From Thiomicrorhabdus sp. Milos-T2 (GTDB taxonomy: Bacteria; Pseudomonadota; Gammaproteobacteria; Thiomicrospirales; Thiomicrospiraceae), in the NCBI RefSeq assembly GCF_000702325.1, contig NZ_KL370891.1, forward strand, positions 2,003,306-2,067,305: a stretch of DNA of 64,000 nt, given 5' to 3'. Below, one piece after another: positions 17,964 through 27,671 of this stretch. The position numbers and the translations under genes were made by a program. The notes beneath the pieces were generated by a model. That model saw only the letters and a list, made by a program, of their open reading frames with translations, was not told the origin of the DNA and made no database searches. How positions within the stretch are numbered: position 1 is the first letter of the stretch; every line of letters starts with the position of its first letter.

Positions 17964-19817
17964 TTACAAGGCGTTTTTAGAATCTACAATAAAATACTGA
18001 TTACCACCCGCGGCTTTTGCACCTTTTTTAGCCTTCGTGGCATAGGACGATAATTTTTGGGTGTGTTCAAAATATTGTGGGTGTACCAACAAAATACCAA
18101 TAGACAAACTCATTAACGGATAAAACTTACGGTTTCCATCTCTATCGACAGAATCAATTCCACCATTTTGTTGATCTTGTTGGGTATAAAAGCGCTGCAC
18201 TTCTAATTTAAATTTTTGTAAAATTTTCTCAGCCAAGGCAGCATGGTCGTCAACAAACTTGCTTAAAACAACAAAATCATCTCCACCAATATGTCCAATA
18301 AAGGTTTCACCATGCATAATTTGCTCTTCCGGTAACACCTCTATAAGAATCTCCGCGATTAGACGAATAATCCCATCACCCTCTTCAAAGCTATAATTAT
18401 CGTTAAAAGGTTTAAAGTTATCCACATCAATATACATGACCATAAAATCTTGTTTATGCTTTAAGAGTTTATTAAGCTTTTTTTGAATTGGGACATTACC
18501 TGGTAACCCTGAAAGAGGATTGGCAAACTGCGCGCTTTCAACTTTTATATCGGTTATTTTTCTTAGTAAATCCTTAAAGTTTCCACAACCTAGATATTTT
18601 TTCTTTTTTTCAACAATAAATGCATCTCTGAAACCAATCTCATTACTATCCGTCACTAATCGACTCAATTCAACTAAAGAGGTTCTTGAATCAACCATAA
18701 TAGGTGTTTTGTCCATCACTTTAGAGACACTTTTTCTGGCATGTAAGTCTTGACCAAACTTTCTTGCCAACAGATTCATTAAATCTCGTCGCCAGACCAT
18801 TCCTACTACTTGCTTTCCGTCTACCGCTGGAAAATAGTCAAATTCAGGATGAGCCAAAAACATTTCAGAAACCTCGTTGACGGTCATATCAGGTTTTACA
18901 TTCGGGTGTTCAAAAGTAATTTCAGCTACCGTAGCCTCACCTTTTTCAGCTTGGTTTTCATGATGTGATTCCGGCCATTCATAGAGTAAAGATTCATCAA
19001 TCAGTTCTTCCGGTTTTTTAAATAGAAAACCTTGCACTAAATCCACGCCTAAATGCGTTAAGACCTCCAACTCTTTTTCTGTTTCAACCCCTTCAGCAAC
19101 CACTCGAGTATGGGTGCTTTTTGCCAAAGTCATCAATGTTTCCATAAACATTCTTTTATCATCATGCAAGTGTATATCAGAAACAAAATGTCGGTCAATT
19201 TTGACAAAATCGGGACGTACTTCCGACCAAATACGCAAACCGTTATAACCACTACCTAAGTCATCAATGGCTACCTTAAAACCGATAGAACGATAATAAT
19301 TTATTGCGGTAATAAAGGCTTCAAAATCATCGACAGGTTGCAGTTCCGTTATTTCAATAACCACTCGTTCAGGAGAAAGGCCAAAATACTCTAAAACCTC
19401 TAAAGTAATACCTTTTTGGTGAGCCGGGTTCATGACCGCATTAATGGATATATTGATAAAAAGATGGAGATGCTCTTCTTGAGATGCTTGTTTGGCAAAA
19501 GATTCAATTGTCGAGATTCGTGCAAAGGTGTCCATTTCATAAAGAACACCCTGCTCTTCTGCCACTTTAAAAAAATTTAAAGGGTGATGAAGAACTGAAT
19601 TAAAGGGGCCGCGAACCAAACCTTCAAAAGCGCATGCACGCTTGCGTTTAAGATCTACAATAGGCTGAAAAACACATTGAAGTTTTTTATTATCTACAAT
19701 ATCTAATAACTCTGTTCCCAGACTTGATTGCTTTAACATCAATCGCTGAGCCGCATCCAACACATTAACAGACTGAAGTTTATCGTTATCTGTAGCTGTG
19801 TTTTTAAATAAAGGCAT
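17964..19817 (-). CDS. EAL-CBS-GGDEF c-di-GMP signalling protein
   Basis: A 617-residue cytoplasmic protein with no membrane segment. The EAL phosphodiesterase domain is at about 43-285, with EGLVR (65-69) in place of EALVR plus INISINAVM, VVIEITE, AIDDLGSGYNG and VVAEGVE, so the catalytic residues appear kept. A CBS pair is at about 310-430. A GGDEF-type domain is at about 450-610, with GGDDF at 511-515. GGDDF departs from the active GG(D/E)EF signature, so cyclase activity is uncertain. CBS domains usually bind adenosine nucleotides, which suggests energy-state input. It stands alone between purE and metK. Confidence 0.92.
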   Translation of the reverse strand: MPLFKNTATDNDKLQSVNVLDAAQRLMLKQSSLGTELLDIVDNKKLQCVFQPIVDLKRKRACAFEGLVRGPFNSVLHHPLNFFKVAEEQGVLYEMDTFARISTIESFAKQASQEEHLHLFINISINAVMNPAHQKGITLEVLEYFGLSPERVVIEITELQPVDDFEAFITAINYYRSIGFKVAIDDLGSGYNGLRIWSEVRPDFVKIDRHFVSDIHLHDDKRMFMETLMTLAKSTHTRVVAEGVETEKELEVLTHLGVDLVQGFLFKKPEELIDESLLYEWPESHHENQAEKGEATVAEITFEHPNVKPDMTVNEVSEMFLAHPEFDYFPAVDGKQVVGMVWRRDLMNLLARKFGQDLHARKSVSKVMDKTPIMVDSRTSLVELSRLVTDSNEIGFRDAFIVEKKKKYLGCGNFKDLLRKITDIKVESAQFANPLSGLPGNVPIQKKLNKLLKHKQDFMVMYIDVDNFKPFNDNYSFEEGDGIIRLIAEILIEVLPEEQIMHGETFIGHIGGDDFVVLSKFVDDHAALAEKILQKFKLEVQRFYTQQDQQNGGIDSVDRDGNRKFYPLMSLSIGILLVHPQYFEHTQKLSSYATKAKKGAKAAGGNQYFIVDSKNAL

Positions 19818-19971
19818 AACCGTTTCCCTTCCAATAGTTTAGCCAATCAATATTACCTTTTAAGCGCCTTCAATTAATTAACCTGATATTACCGTAAGAT
19901 TACAAACAGGTTACATAGGCCTTTTACAGCAAACCTTTTCTCTTACAACTCTCTTCCAACTTGATTGAAAC

Positions 19972-20000
19972 TTGCAGCGATAAAAAAAATATACGATAAT
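19972..20000 (+). promoter_or_regulatory. Probable metK promoter
   Basis: TTGCAG (19972-19977) and GATAAT (19995-20000) are 17 bp apart. Transcription would start near 20007, giving a leader of about 130 nt before metK that opens with a GCGCC/GGCGC hairpin (20009-20013 with 20033-20037). Confidence 0.5.
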
Positions 20001-20008
20001 AAACAAAT

Positions 20009-20139
20009 GCGCCGATTTGATATCAGCTTGCGGGCGCTTTATAAAAGTACGGCTAAAGCGAGGAACCATTCCAAATATTCAGTTCCCAGCATAACCCCGT
20101 ACCTCGTTTTTAATAAATTATTTTCCTCGAGGAACAATC
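20009..20139 (+). promoter_or_regulatory. Structured metK leader, candidate riboswitch
   Basis: The leader holds GTACGG (20047-20052) pairing with CCGTAC (20097-20102), enclosing a hairpin GGAAC (20062-20066)/GTTCC (20082-20086). CGAGGAAC occurs twice: at 20059-20066 and at 20128-20135, the second containing the metK Shine-Dalgarno. CCTCG (20102-20106) can pair with either CGAGG, and GTTCC with either GGAAC. Pairing downstream would hide the ribosome-binding site; pairing upstream would free it. This mutual exclusion is the layout of a translational riboswitch or an RNA-binding-protein target. I cannot match it confidently to a known SAM or SAH class. Confidence 0.5.
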
Positions 20140-21300
20140 ATGACTAAAACCACAGTATTTACTTCTGAATCCGTATCTGAAGGTCATCCAGATAAAATCG
20201 CCGACCAAATATCAGATGCCATGCTTGATGCCATCTTAAAACAAGACCCACGCGCTCGTGTTGCCTGTGAAACCTTTGTCAAAACCGGCATGGTTATGCT
20301 GGGTGGTGAAATCACTACCGAAGCTTGGGTTGACCAAGAAGAGCTTGTACGAAATGTCGTCAAAGAAATTGGCTACAACCATGGCGATTTAGGTTTTGAT
20401 GGTGAAACTTGTGCGGTACTTTCATCCATTGGTAAACAATCACCTGAAATTGCAATGGGTGTAGACGATACCAGCGAACACGAACAGGGTGCTGGAGACC
20501 AAGGTTTAATGTTTGGTTACGCTTCAAATGAAACCGATGTTTTAATGCCTGCACCTATCTACTACGCACACCGTTTAATGGAGCGCCAGGCACAGGTTCG
20601 CAAATCTGGCCAACTAGACTGGTTGCGCCCAGATGCAAAAAGCCAAGTAACACTACGTTATGAAGACGGTAAACCGGTTGCGATTGATGCCGTTGTTCTA
20701 TCAACCCAGCATGGTCCTGACATTGATAATAAAACCCTGCGTGAAGCTATTATGGAAGAGATTATAAAACCGACTCTGCCAGCAGAATGGTTACACAAAG
20801 AGACCCAATTCCACATCAACCCAACTGGGCGTTTTGTGATTGGTGGCCCAGTGGGTGATGCTGGATTAACCGGGCGTAAAATCATTGTTGATACCTACGG
20901 CGGTATGGCGCGCCATGGTGGAGGAGCTTTCTCTGGTAAAGATCCTTCAAAAGTAGACCGTTCTGCCGCCTATGCTGGACGATATGTGGCTAAAAACGTT
21001 GTTGCCGCTGGCCTTGCAGATAAATGTGAAATTCAAGTTTCTTACGCGATTGGTGTGGCAGAGCCTACCTCTATTAGCATTGAAACTTTTGGTACAGAAA
21101 AAGTTGATATTCAATTAATAGAAAGATTAGTGCGTGAACACTTTGATTTACGCCCTAAAGGCTTAATTGCAATGTTAGACCTATATCGTCCTATCTACCA
21201 AAAAACCGCCTCTTACGGTCACTTTGGTCGTGAATTACCTGAGTTTACTTGGGAAAAAACTGACAAAGCTGACGCTTTAAGAGCTGATGCGGGTTTGTAA
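20140..21300 (+). CDS. metK: S-adenosylmethionine synthetase MetK
   Basis: A 386-residue enzyme making SAM from methionine and ATP. Signatures include [20 protein letters not shown] at the start, [12 protein letters not shown] in the middle, [20 protein letters not shown], and a C-terminal domain with [11 protein letters not shown]. Length is typical. It is followed by metF and rsmE on the same strand with a 151-bp gap that holds two ACCAGGCCTGGT palindromes. Its ribosome-binding site (GAGGAAC) lies in the structured leader. Confidence 0.98.
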   Translation: MTKTTVFTSESVSEGHPDKIADQISDAMLDAILKQDPRARVACETFVKTGMVMLGGEITTEAWVDQEELVRNVVKEIGYNHGDLGFDGETCAVLSSIGKQSPEIAMGVDDTSEHEQGAGDQGLMFGYASNETDVLMPAPIYYAHRLMERQAQVRKSGQLDWLRPDAKSQVTLRYEDGKPVAIDAVVLSTQHGPDIDNKTLREAIMEEIIKPTLPAEWLHKETQFHINPTGRFVIGGPVGDAGLTGRKIIVDTYGGMARHGGGAFSGKDPSKVDRSAAYAGRYVAKNVVAAGLADKCEIQVSYAIGVAEPTSISIETFGTEKVDIQLIERLVREHFDLRPKGLIAMLDLYRPIYQKTASYGHFGRELPEFTWEKTDKADALRADAGL

Positions 21301-21393
21301 GAATGGGTTGGTTTTTATAACCAAACATTAATAGCCAAGCATTCTTCACAACGCAATACATGAACTACACATAAACAACTCAATTTAAGATTA

Positions 21394-21429
21394 ACCAGGC
21401 CTGGTAACTTATAAATCACCAGGCCTGGT
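21394..21429. repeat. Tandem pair of ACCAGGCCTGGT palindromes
   Basis: Two exact copies (21394-21405 and 21418-21429), start to start 24 bp apart, in the metK-metF gap just upstream of metF. The only close pair of exact copies in the window. In the transcript the two could pair with each other as well as fold on themselves. Confidence 0.9.
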
Positions 21430-21451
21430 AGAGTTTACAAGAGACATTGAA

Positions 21452-22306
21452 ATGAAATCTCAACAACAATATCCTCAAAAATTCAGTTTAGAGTTTTTTC
21501 CTCCCAGAACCGAACCGGGAATGGATAAACTAAAAAACGTTATTACAGAACTGGCAACCCTAAACCCACAATATATGTCGGTAACTTACGGAGCGGGCGG
21601 CACAACGCAAGAAAAAACGTTAGAAACGGTTCGTTATATTCAAGAAAACACAAATAATGAAGCGGCTCCTCACCTAACCTGCATTGGTGCAAGTGAACAG
21701 AGCGTCACCGAACTACTCGACACCTATGAAGCCATGGGTATTAAACGCATTGTGGCGCTTCGCGGAGACCTTCCTTCAGGAATGATGGACCCGGGTGAAT
21801 TTAAGTACGCCAGTGATTTAGTTAAATTTATTAAAGACACTCGTGGTGATACCTTTCATCTTGAAGTCGCGGCTTACCCTGAAACCCATCCACAAGCTCG
21901 TAACTGTGATATTGGAATTAAATGGTTTAAAAACAAAGTTGAGCAAGGTGCGGATTCGGCAATCACGCAATACTTCTTTAACTTTGATAGTTACCGTTAT
22001 TTTATTGATAATTGTGAACGTAACGGCATTGATCTTCCCATTATCCCTGGCATTATGCCCATTACCAATTACGAAAACCTAATTCGCTTTTCAGAAGGTT
22101 GTGGTGCGGAAGTGCCTCGTTGGTTAAAGTGCCGTTTAGAAAGTTACGAAGACGATACCGAAAGCTTAAAAGCATTTGGGAAAGAGGTCGTGCAAGAGCT
22201 ATCACAAAAGCTATTAGATGCCGGCGCTCCAGGTGTGCATTTTTATAGCATGAACAGCGTTGAACCCACCCTAGATATTGTTAAAAACCTAACCTTTAAA
22301 AGCTAA
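21452..22306 (+). CDS. metF: 5,10-methylenetetrahydrofolate reductase MetF
   Basis: A 284-residue FAD-dependent TIM-barrel enzyme that reduces methylene-THF to methyl-THF, the methyl donor for methionine synthesis. Motifs are FSLEFFPPRTEPGMDKL at the start, SVTYGAGGTT, IVALRGDLP, VAAYPETHPQA and ITQYFFNFDSY, with GVHFYSMN near the end. Length is typical. It lies between metK and rsmE, a methyl-cycle grouping; ahcY, often found with metK/metF, is absent. Confidence 0.97.
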   Translation: MKSQQQYPQKFSLEFFPPRTEPGMDKLKNVITELATLNPQYMSVTYGAGGTTQEKTLETVRYIQENTNNEAAPHLTCIGASEQSVTELLDTYEAMGIKRIVALRGDLPSGMMDPGEFKYASDLVKFIKDTRGDTFHLEVAAYPETHPQARNCDIGIKWFKNKVEQGADSAITQYFFNFDSYRYFIDNCERNGIDLPIIPGIMPITNYENLIRFSEGCGAEVPRWLKCRLESYEDDTESLKAFGKEVVQELSQKLLDAGAPGVHFYSMNSVEPTLDIVKNLTFKS

Positions 22307-22317
22307 AGGCGATTGAT

Positions 22318-23064
22318 ATGCGAATCTCTCGTCTATTTTTAGAAGGTGATTATCAAGCGAATCAAACCATTGCTTTACCTAAGGAACAAGCGCATTATGC
22401 GCTTACCGTCCTTAGGCTAAAAAATGACTACCTCATTGAGACTTTTAACGGCAAAGGGTTATTGGCTAGAGGCAAACTCATCGTTACCAGCCGAAGAACC
22501 GCTGACTTTGCGATTGAAACGATTGAAGAGTCTCATAATGAATCCCCCATTAATACCGTATTAGTTCAAGGTATCTCTAAAGGCGACCGTATGGATTATT
22601 CCATACAAAAAGCGGTCGAGCTTGGCGTAACCGCTATACAACCGATATTTACGGAACGCTGCGATGTTAAACTCAAAGACGATAAATTAGAAAAACGTCG
22701 CAACCAATGGCAAGCTATGGTCATTAATGCTTGCGAGCAAAGCGGTCGTAATGTTGTCCCTGAAATATTGCCCATTAAAACTTACCAGGCCTGGTTAACT
22801 GAAGCCCAAAGCAATGAAAACCTTTTTGGATTAGTGCTTGACCCATATTCAAGTATGAATCTTACCAACATTACACCACCCCAAACGAACACGCCGATTC
22901 AACTTCTTATTGGCCCAGAAGGGGGATTATCCGAGAATGAAGTAGAGCAGGCCAAACACGCCGGATTAACAGCTATTCAACTTGGCCCCAGAATACTAAG
23001 AACTGAAACCGCAGGCCCAGCCGTACTTGCCATATTACAAAGTTTATGGGGTGATTTTTCTTAA
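22318..23064 (+). CDS. rsmE: 16S rRNA m3U1498 methyltransferase RsmE
   Basis: A 248-residue SPOUT-class methyltransferase acting on U1498 of 16S rRNA. The N-terminal PUA-like part begins MRISRLFLEGDY. The SPOUT knot has SKGDRMDYSIQKAVELGV, the SAM-binding IGPEGGLSENEVE and the C-terminal LGPRILRTETA. It starts 11 bp after metF. An exact ACCAGGCCTGGT (22784-22795) is read Tyr-Gln-Ala-Trp. Confidence 0.97.
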   Translation: MRISRLFLEGDYQANQTIALPKEQAHYALTVLRLKNDYLIETFNGKGLLARGKLIVTSRRTADFAIETIEESHNESPINTVLVQGISKGDRMDYSIQKAVELGVTAIQPIFTERCDVKLKDDKLEKRRNQWQAMVINACEQSGRNVVPEILPIKTYQAWLTEAQSNENLFGLVLDPYSSMNLTNITPPQTNTPIQLLIGPEGGLSENEVEQAKHAGLTAIQLGPRILRTETAGPAVLAILQSLWGDFS

Positions 23065-23116
23065 AATACAATTCAAAAATTATTTAAGGACAACTATCTC
23101 ACTCTTTAAATAACTT

Positions 23117-23275
23117 GAGACCTTTGCACGAGATAGGTGCGAAAGAAAAATGAGGTAAAATTTGCCTGATTGCGGCGGAAAACGCAGGGAATAGCTAGCT
23201 ATTCGCAAGTTTTTCAACAAAAATCGGGGAAATTTTAACCATTTTTACTCGTGCATACTCTCGTGCAAAGGTCTC
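23117..23275 (+). mobile_element. GAGACC MITE, copy G
   Basis: Full 159-bp copy with both 16-bp ends perfect, flanked by the direct repeat AACTT. It lies between rsmE and the next gene and fills most of that gap. Confidence 0.92.
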
Positions 23276-23349
23276 AACTTAACTAATCCATACATTCAAG
23301 AAAGGTGTTAAAGTGATATCATGATTCAATTATATCAACAGATATCAAG

Positions 23350-25824
23350 ATGAAGTTAACGAAAATGCAACTCAAACGTAATCTAATAAAATGGTTTTTA
23401 ATCTGTTTTTCACTGTTCTGGCTGCCCTACTCCTCTTCTATCATGGCAAACGACACAACCTTGTCTAATGCAATAACGCCTGCTATCAGCAAGCCCACCA
23501 ACCTTAAAACTAACATAACGCCCCATCAAAGCCCCAAACTCGAACCCGTTTCATTGCAACTAAAATGGCTTAATCAGTTTCAGTTTGCTGGCTATTACGC
23601 CGCAAAATTCAAAGGTTTTTATCAAGATGAAGGCCTTGATGTCACTATCAAAGAAAGAGATACCTTTGTAAACAATATTCAGCAAGTTATTGATGGAGAT
23701 TCTGAGTATGGAATTGCCGATTCAATGCTATTCCTTTATCTGTCAAAAAAAGCCCCTCTATCCATTATTGCCCCTATTTTTCAGCACTCTCCGCAAGTAT
23801 TTATTACATTAAAATCAAGTGGAATAGATAACCTATACGACCTTGAGGGTAAAAACATTGCCTTTTATCACAAGGATACCGGTGGTTTTGCTCTTTTAGC
23901 CATGCTGCATGAAAATAATGTTGAGCCCAATTTAGACCGAGTCATGATTAAGACTGGGCCGGAAATGTTATTAAATGGACAAGTGGATGCCTACCCGGCT
24001 TACCTCTCTAATGAACCCTACTTTTTTAAGGAAAAAGGGGTTGAAATTAACATCATCAACCCAATCAACTATGGGGTAGATTTATATGGAGATATGTTAT
24101 TTACCAACCTAGATGAACGCAATAATCATCCAGACAGAGTTGACCGTTTTCGACGCGCATCCATTAAAGGCTGGCAATATGCGCTAAGTCACAAAGATGA
24201 AATAATTAACTATATGATCAACACCTTAAAAGTTGATAAAAGCTATGAACACCTAATGTATGAAGCCAGTGTGATTGAAGATGTCATACTACCAAATTCA
24301 ACCCCTATTGGAACTTTAGATAAGGGGCGCCTTAAATATATTGAAAAACAGTTTATTAAGAGTGAGTTAATCAATAGCAACTTAGATTTTTCACAAGGCA
24401 TCTATCAAAAAGAAACCCATCAAGTTAAGTTTTCCGACAAAGAAATCGCTTGGATTAACGCCCACCCAACCGTAAATGTCGCCATTGACCAAAACTGGGC
24501 GCCTATTGAATTTGTAGGTGATGAAGCCCAACATAAAACCGAACATAAAGCCGAATATAAAGGCATCTCAAATGAATACCTTAATTATTTAACGGCATTT
24601 ACCGGCATTAAGTTTATCCCTAAAACCGAATTATCCTGGCTAGATTCAGTACAGAAAGTTAAAGCACATAAGCTTGATATGTTCTCGGCACTGATCTCCA
24701 CCCCTGAACGTAAAAAATACCTAAATTTTACTAAACCCTATCTTAAATTTCCTATGGTCATTGCCACCCAAAAAGGACACGTCTATATTATGGATTTAAA
24801 GAACCTTGGTAATGCAACCATTGCCGTTGTAAAGGGTTATGCATCAGAAACACTCATTAAAAAACATTATCCTAACTTAACCATTAAAGAAGTCAGCTCC
24901 CCTTCGGAAGGTTTAAAAGCCGTATCTAAGGGCGAAGCATTAGGCTATGTTGATAATATTGCCGTCATCTCATATCACATAGGCTCAACAGGGCTATCAA
25001 ACATTCAAATTAGTGGTGAAATGCCTTTTAGAGCAGATATCTCCATTGCAATACGCAAAGACTGGCCTGAGTTAAAATCTATTATTCAAAAAGGCTTAGA
25101 TAACATGGATCTAAAAACTCAAGCTAAACTAAAAAACTCTTGGTTAAAAGTGAACTATAAAAAAGAACTTGAATGGAATCGACTTTTTTGGATTGTTTTA
25201 CCCATCGTTCTGTTTTTGCTCATCATGTTAATTTATAACCGTAAGCTCAAAAAATTAAATTTTAAATTAAATGAGAGTAATGCCACTCTTTTAGAGACCC
25301 AAAAAGCGCTAGAAAAGAGCAATGAGCAACTTTCAATTATTAGCATTACCGACTTCTTAACCGGATTATACAATCGCATTCATCTCGACAAAGTTCTTAA
25401 GGACGAAATCGAACGAAGTAACCGCTATCAATTAGAGTTAAGTTTAATGATTATTGACCTAGATTTCTTTAAAAAAATTAATGATACCTATGGTCATCTG
25501 GTTGGAGATACGGTTTTAAAAGCCATGAGCAAAAGCATTCAACAGAATATTCGCTCAACCGATACGCTTGGCCGATGGGGAGGGGAAGAGTTTATGCTTA
25601 TTTGCCCAGAAACCAGTCATGAACAAGCCATTATTATGGCCAATAAGCTTTTGCAAACCGCTCAAAACATTCACTTTGAACAAGGTTTTGTTCAAACCAT
25701 CAGTATTGGGGTAGCAACCTACACGCTAAATGAACCGGATGTAAATTTTATCGCTCGAGCCGATACCAATCTCTATCAAGCAAAAACCCTAGGCAGAAAC
25801 CAAGTTTATGCTTCTGAAAGCTAA
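23350..25824 (+). CDS. Sensor diguanylate cyclase, two SBP domains
   Basis: An 824-residue inner-membrane protein. A signal peptide/anchor is at about 13-33. An NMT1/THI5-like periplasmic binding domain follows (about 66-300: LQLKWLNQFQFAGYYAAKFKG, typical of thiamine-precursor and sulfonate binders). A second, family-3 solute-binding domain is at about 365-600 (VNVAIDQNWAPIEFV; SALISTPERKKYLNFTKPYL). One membrane helix (about 613-633), a short coiled coil and a GGDEF domain with GGEEF at 744-748 end the protein. Two ligand-binding modules thus control c-di-GMP synthesis; the ligands are unknown. It stands alone between a MITE and gshA. Confidence 0.93.
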   Translation: MKLTKMQLKRNLIKWFLICFSLFWLPYSSSIMANDTTLSNAITPAISKPTNLKTNITPHQSPKLEPVSLQLKWLNQFQFAGYYAAKFKGFYQDEGLDVTIKERDTFVNNIQQVIDGDSEYGIADSMLFLYLSKKAPLSIIAPIFQHSPQVFITLKSSGIDNLYDLEGKNIAFYHKDTGGFALLAMLHENNVEPNLDRVMIKTGPEMLLNGQVDAYPAYLSNEPYFFKEKGVEINIINPINYGVDLYGDMLFTNLDERNNHPDRVDRFRRASIKGWQYALSHKDEIINYMINTLKVDKSYEHLMYEASVIEDVILPNSTPIGTLDKGRLKYIEKQFIKSELINSNLDFSQGIYQKETHQVKFSDKEIAWINAHPTVNVAIDQNWAPIEFVGDEAQHKTEHKAEYKGISNEYLNYLTAFTGIKFIPKTELSWLDSVQKVKAHKLDMFSALISTPERKKYLNFTKPYLKFPMVIATQKGHVYIMDLKNLGNATIAVVKGYASETLIKKHYPNLTIKEVSSPSEGLKAVSKGEALGYVDNIAVISYHIGSTGLSNIQISGEMPFRADISIAIRKDWPELKSIIQKGLDNMDLKTQAKLKNSWLKVNYKKELEWNRLFWIVLPIVLFLLIMLIYNRKLKKLNFKLNESNATLLETQKALEKSNEQLSIISITDFLTGLYNRIHLDKVLKDEIERSNRYQLELSLMIIDLDFFKKINDTYGHLVGDTVLKAMSKSIQQNIRSTDTLGRWGGEEFMLICPETSHEQAIIMANKLLQTAQNIHFEQGFVQTISIGVATYTLNEPDVNFIARADTNLYQAKTLGRNQVYASES

Positions 25825-25903
25825 TAGACTAAGTATCTGATAAAGGCCTTAAAATCTGAGTATAATAGTGCCTTTATATTGCTTAACATTAAGAGATGTA
25901 TCG

Positions 25904-27214
25904 ATGCCATCAACCAATCAAGTGCCGCATTTACAAACCGCTTTAAATGGGCCTCTTTTAGAACTTGAAAAACACCTTTTAGCGAACAATACCGCTATTG
26001 AATCATGGTTTAGAAAGCAGTTTAAAAATACGCCTGCTCCTTTCTATGGGTCTGTGGATTTACGTAATGCTGGTTATAAACTTGCCCCGGTTGATACCAA
26101 CCTCTTCCCTGCTGGTTTTAATAACCTTCACCCAGACTTACGCTCTCTTGCAGTACAAGCTGCTCAAAGAGCGGTGACTCAGGTTTGCCCTGTTGCAGAT
26201 GGCATTTTAATTATTCCAGAAAACCATACCCGTAACCTCTACTATCTCGAAAACGTCTATGCACTGCAAACTATCTTAGAAAAAGCCGGTTATGAAGTTC
26301 ATATTGGCTCATTAATACCCGATTTAGATGCTCCCATGGTAATCGAACTCCCTTCAGGCAATACATTAACTTTAAAACCGGTGGTTAGAAAAGACAATCG
26401 AGTTGGGGTAAATGACTTTTTCCCTTGTGCGGTTTTACTCAATAACGACCTTTCAGGTGGCCGCCCAGAAATTTTAGAAGATATTGAACAAACCTTATTA
26501 CCACCTATGGAACTAGGTTGGGCTAATCGCTATAAAACCGAGCACTTTGCTCACTATTCTGACGTTACCGAAGCTTTTGCCAAGCTTATTGATATTGACC
26601 AATGGCTAATTAACCCTAAATCTATTCCCTGTGGGCCTATCAATTTTAAGGACAGAACAGGAATTGAAGATTTGGCACAAGCAGTTAACCAGGTTTTAGA
26701 AAAAACTCAAAGTTATTACGATACCCACAAAATTGATTGCAAACCATTTGTGATTGTTAAATCAGATAGCGGTACTTACGGCATGTCTATTATGTCGGTC
26801 AATAACCCTGAAGACATTCTGAATTTAAACCGCAAACAACGTAACAAAATGGCATCGGTAAAAGAAGGTTTACAAGTTGAGCAAATGTTAGTGCAAGAAG
26901 GTGTTTACACTTACGAAACCGTTGATGATGCCGTGGCAGAACCCGTAGTTTATATGATTGGCAGCCAAGTCATTGGTGGATTTTACCGAGTGCATACCGG
27001 CAAAGAAGCCACCGATAACCTGAACTCACCCGGCATGCATTTTGAACCCCTCTCTTTTGAAGCGGCTTGCGCTTTACCTGATGAAAATCAAAATCCAGAC
27101 GCCAGCCCTAACCGCTTTTATGCTTATGGCGTTATTGCCCGTTTAGCCTTATTAGCCGCCGCGCGTGAAATTGCAGAAGCCAAAGGTGAATTACCATCTA
27201 TTGAGGCTATTTAG
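25904..27214 (+). CDS. gshA: Glutamate-cysteine ligase, Thiobacillus type
   Basis: About 436 residues, of the distinct gamma-glutamylcysteine synthetase family first described in Acidithiobacillus ferrooxidans rather than the E. coli type. Recognisable stretches are RNAGYKLAPVDTNLFPAGFNN, KSDSGTYGMSI and QVIGGFYRVHT. It performs the first step of glutathione synthesis. The ATG at 25904 is preferred: a TATAAT at 25861-25866 places the transcript start after the earlier in-frame ATG at 25868. gshB follows after a 457-bp gap filled by a repeat. Confidence 0.93.
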   Translation: MPSTNQVPHLQTALNGPLLELEKHLLANNTAIESWFRKQFKNTPAPFYGSVDLRNAGYKLAPVDTNLFPAGFNNLHPDLRSLAVQAAQRAVTQVCPVADGILIIPENHTRNLYYLENVYALQTILEKAGYEVHIGSLIPDLDAPMVIELPSGNTLTLKPVVRKDNRVGVNDFFPCAVLLNNDLSGGRPEILEDIEQTLLPPMELGWANRYKTEHFAHYSDVTEAFAKLIDIDQWLINPKSIPCGPINFKDRTGIEDLAQAVNQVLEKTQSYYDTHKIDCKPFVIVKSDSGTYGMSIMSVNNPEDILNLNRKQRNKMASVKEGLQVEQMLVQEGVYTYETVDDAVAEPVVYMIGSQVIGGFYRVHTGKEATDNLNSPGMHFEPLSFEAACALPDENQNPDASPNRFYAYGVIARLALLAAAREIAEAKGELPSIEAI

Positions 27215-27217
27215 TTT

Positions 27218-27608
27218 GTAAAAAATTGAACTTAATTTTACAGAAGATTAGTCAATTACCATTTAAATTTAATCATCAATCACGATGAGATTTAAATAAT
27301 TTTTCACTTTTTTAATGCTTAATATTGAAGCTTGGACAAACGCCTTAAGTCCCCTTGTAATAAATGGAGCAAGGTTCTTAGCGTAGTGAACGGTAAAAAA
27401 ACGCTGCTGTTTGAGCGCAGCGAGTTCAGCGTTTTCAGTTCACAAGCTTAGAACTTGCCCATTTATGGAGTGGGGTTTGTTTTTTGGTTACTTTTTGCCA
27501 AATTGCAAAAAGTAACGGGAAGCCTGAGTGACAAAATTTAAGGCAAAGGCGTAATATTTTAAAAGGCTTCTCAATCGCTGTAATTTCTGATTAAACCTAA
27601 GCTGTTAC
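27218..27608 (+). repeat. R3 repeat, copy 1
   Basis: About 390 bp, very similar to 41813-42197 and 53855-54240. The conserved core starts near GAAGCTTGGACAAACGCC and includes an imperfect hairpin (AACGCTGCTG...), the GTTCACAAGCTTAGAACTTG segment and a perfect 12-bp hairpin GTTACTTTTTGC/GCAAAAAGTAAC. The outer ~110 bp on the left is less conserved. No frame in it is open over its length. It separates gshA from gshB. Confidence 0.88.
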
Positions 27609-27671
27609 AATTTAGTAAAATCTGAAGAACAAACTTAAATTGATTGAAAACCAGTCTATAAAGGGAACAAA

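Noticed and set aside
20009-20139. Assignment of the metK leader to the SAH riboswitch
   Set aside because: Only the CGAGGA start is similar; the following conserved bases and pairings of that class are not present.
19965-20147. 60-residue frame before metK
   Set aside because: It overlaps the metK start and spans the structured leader; no protein-like features.
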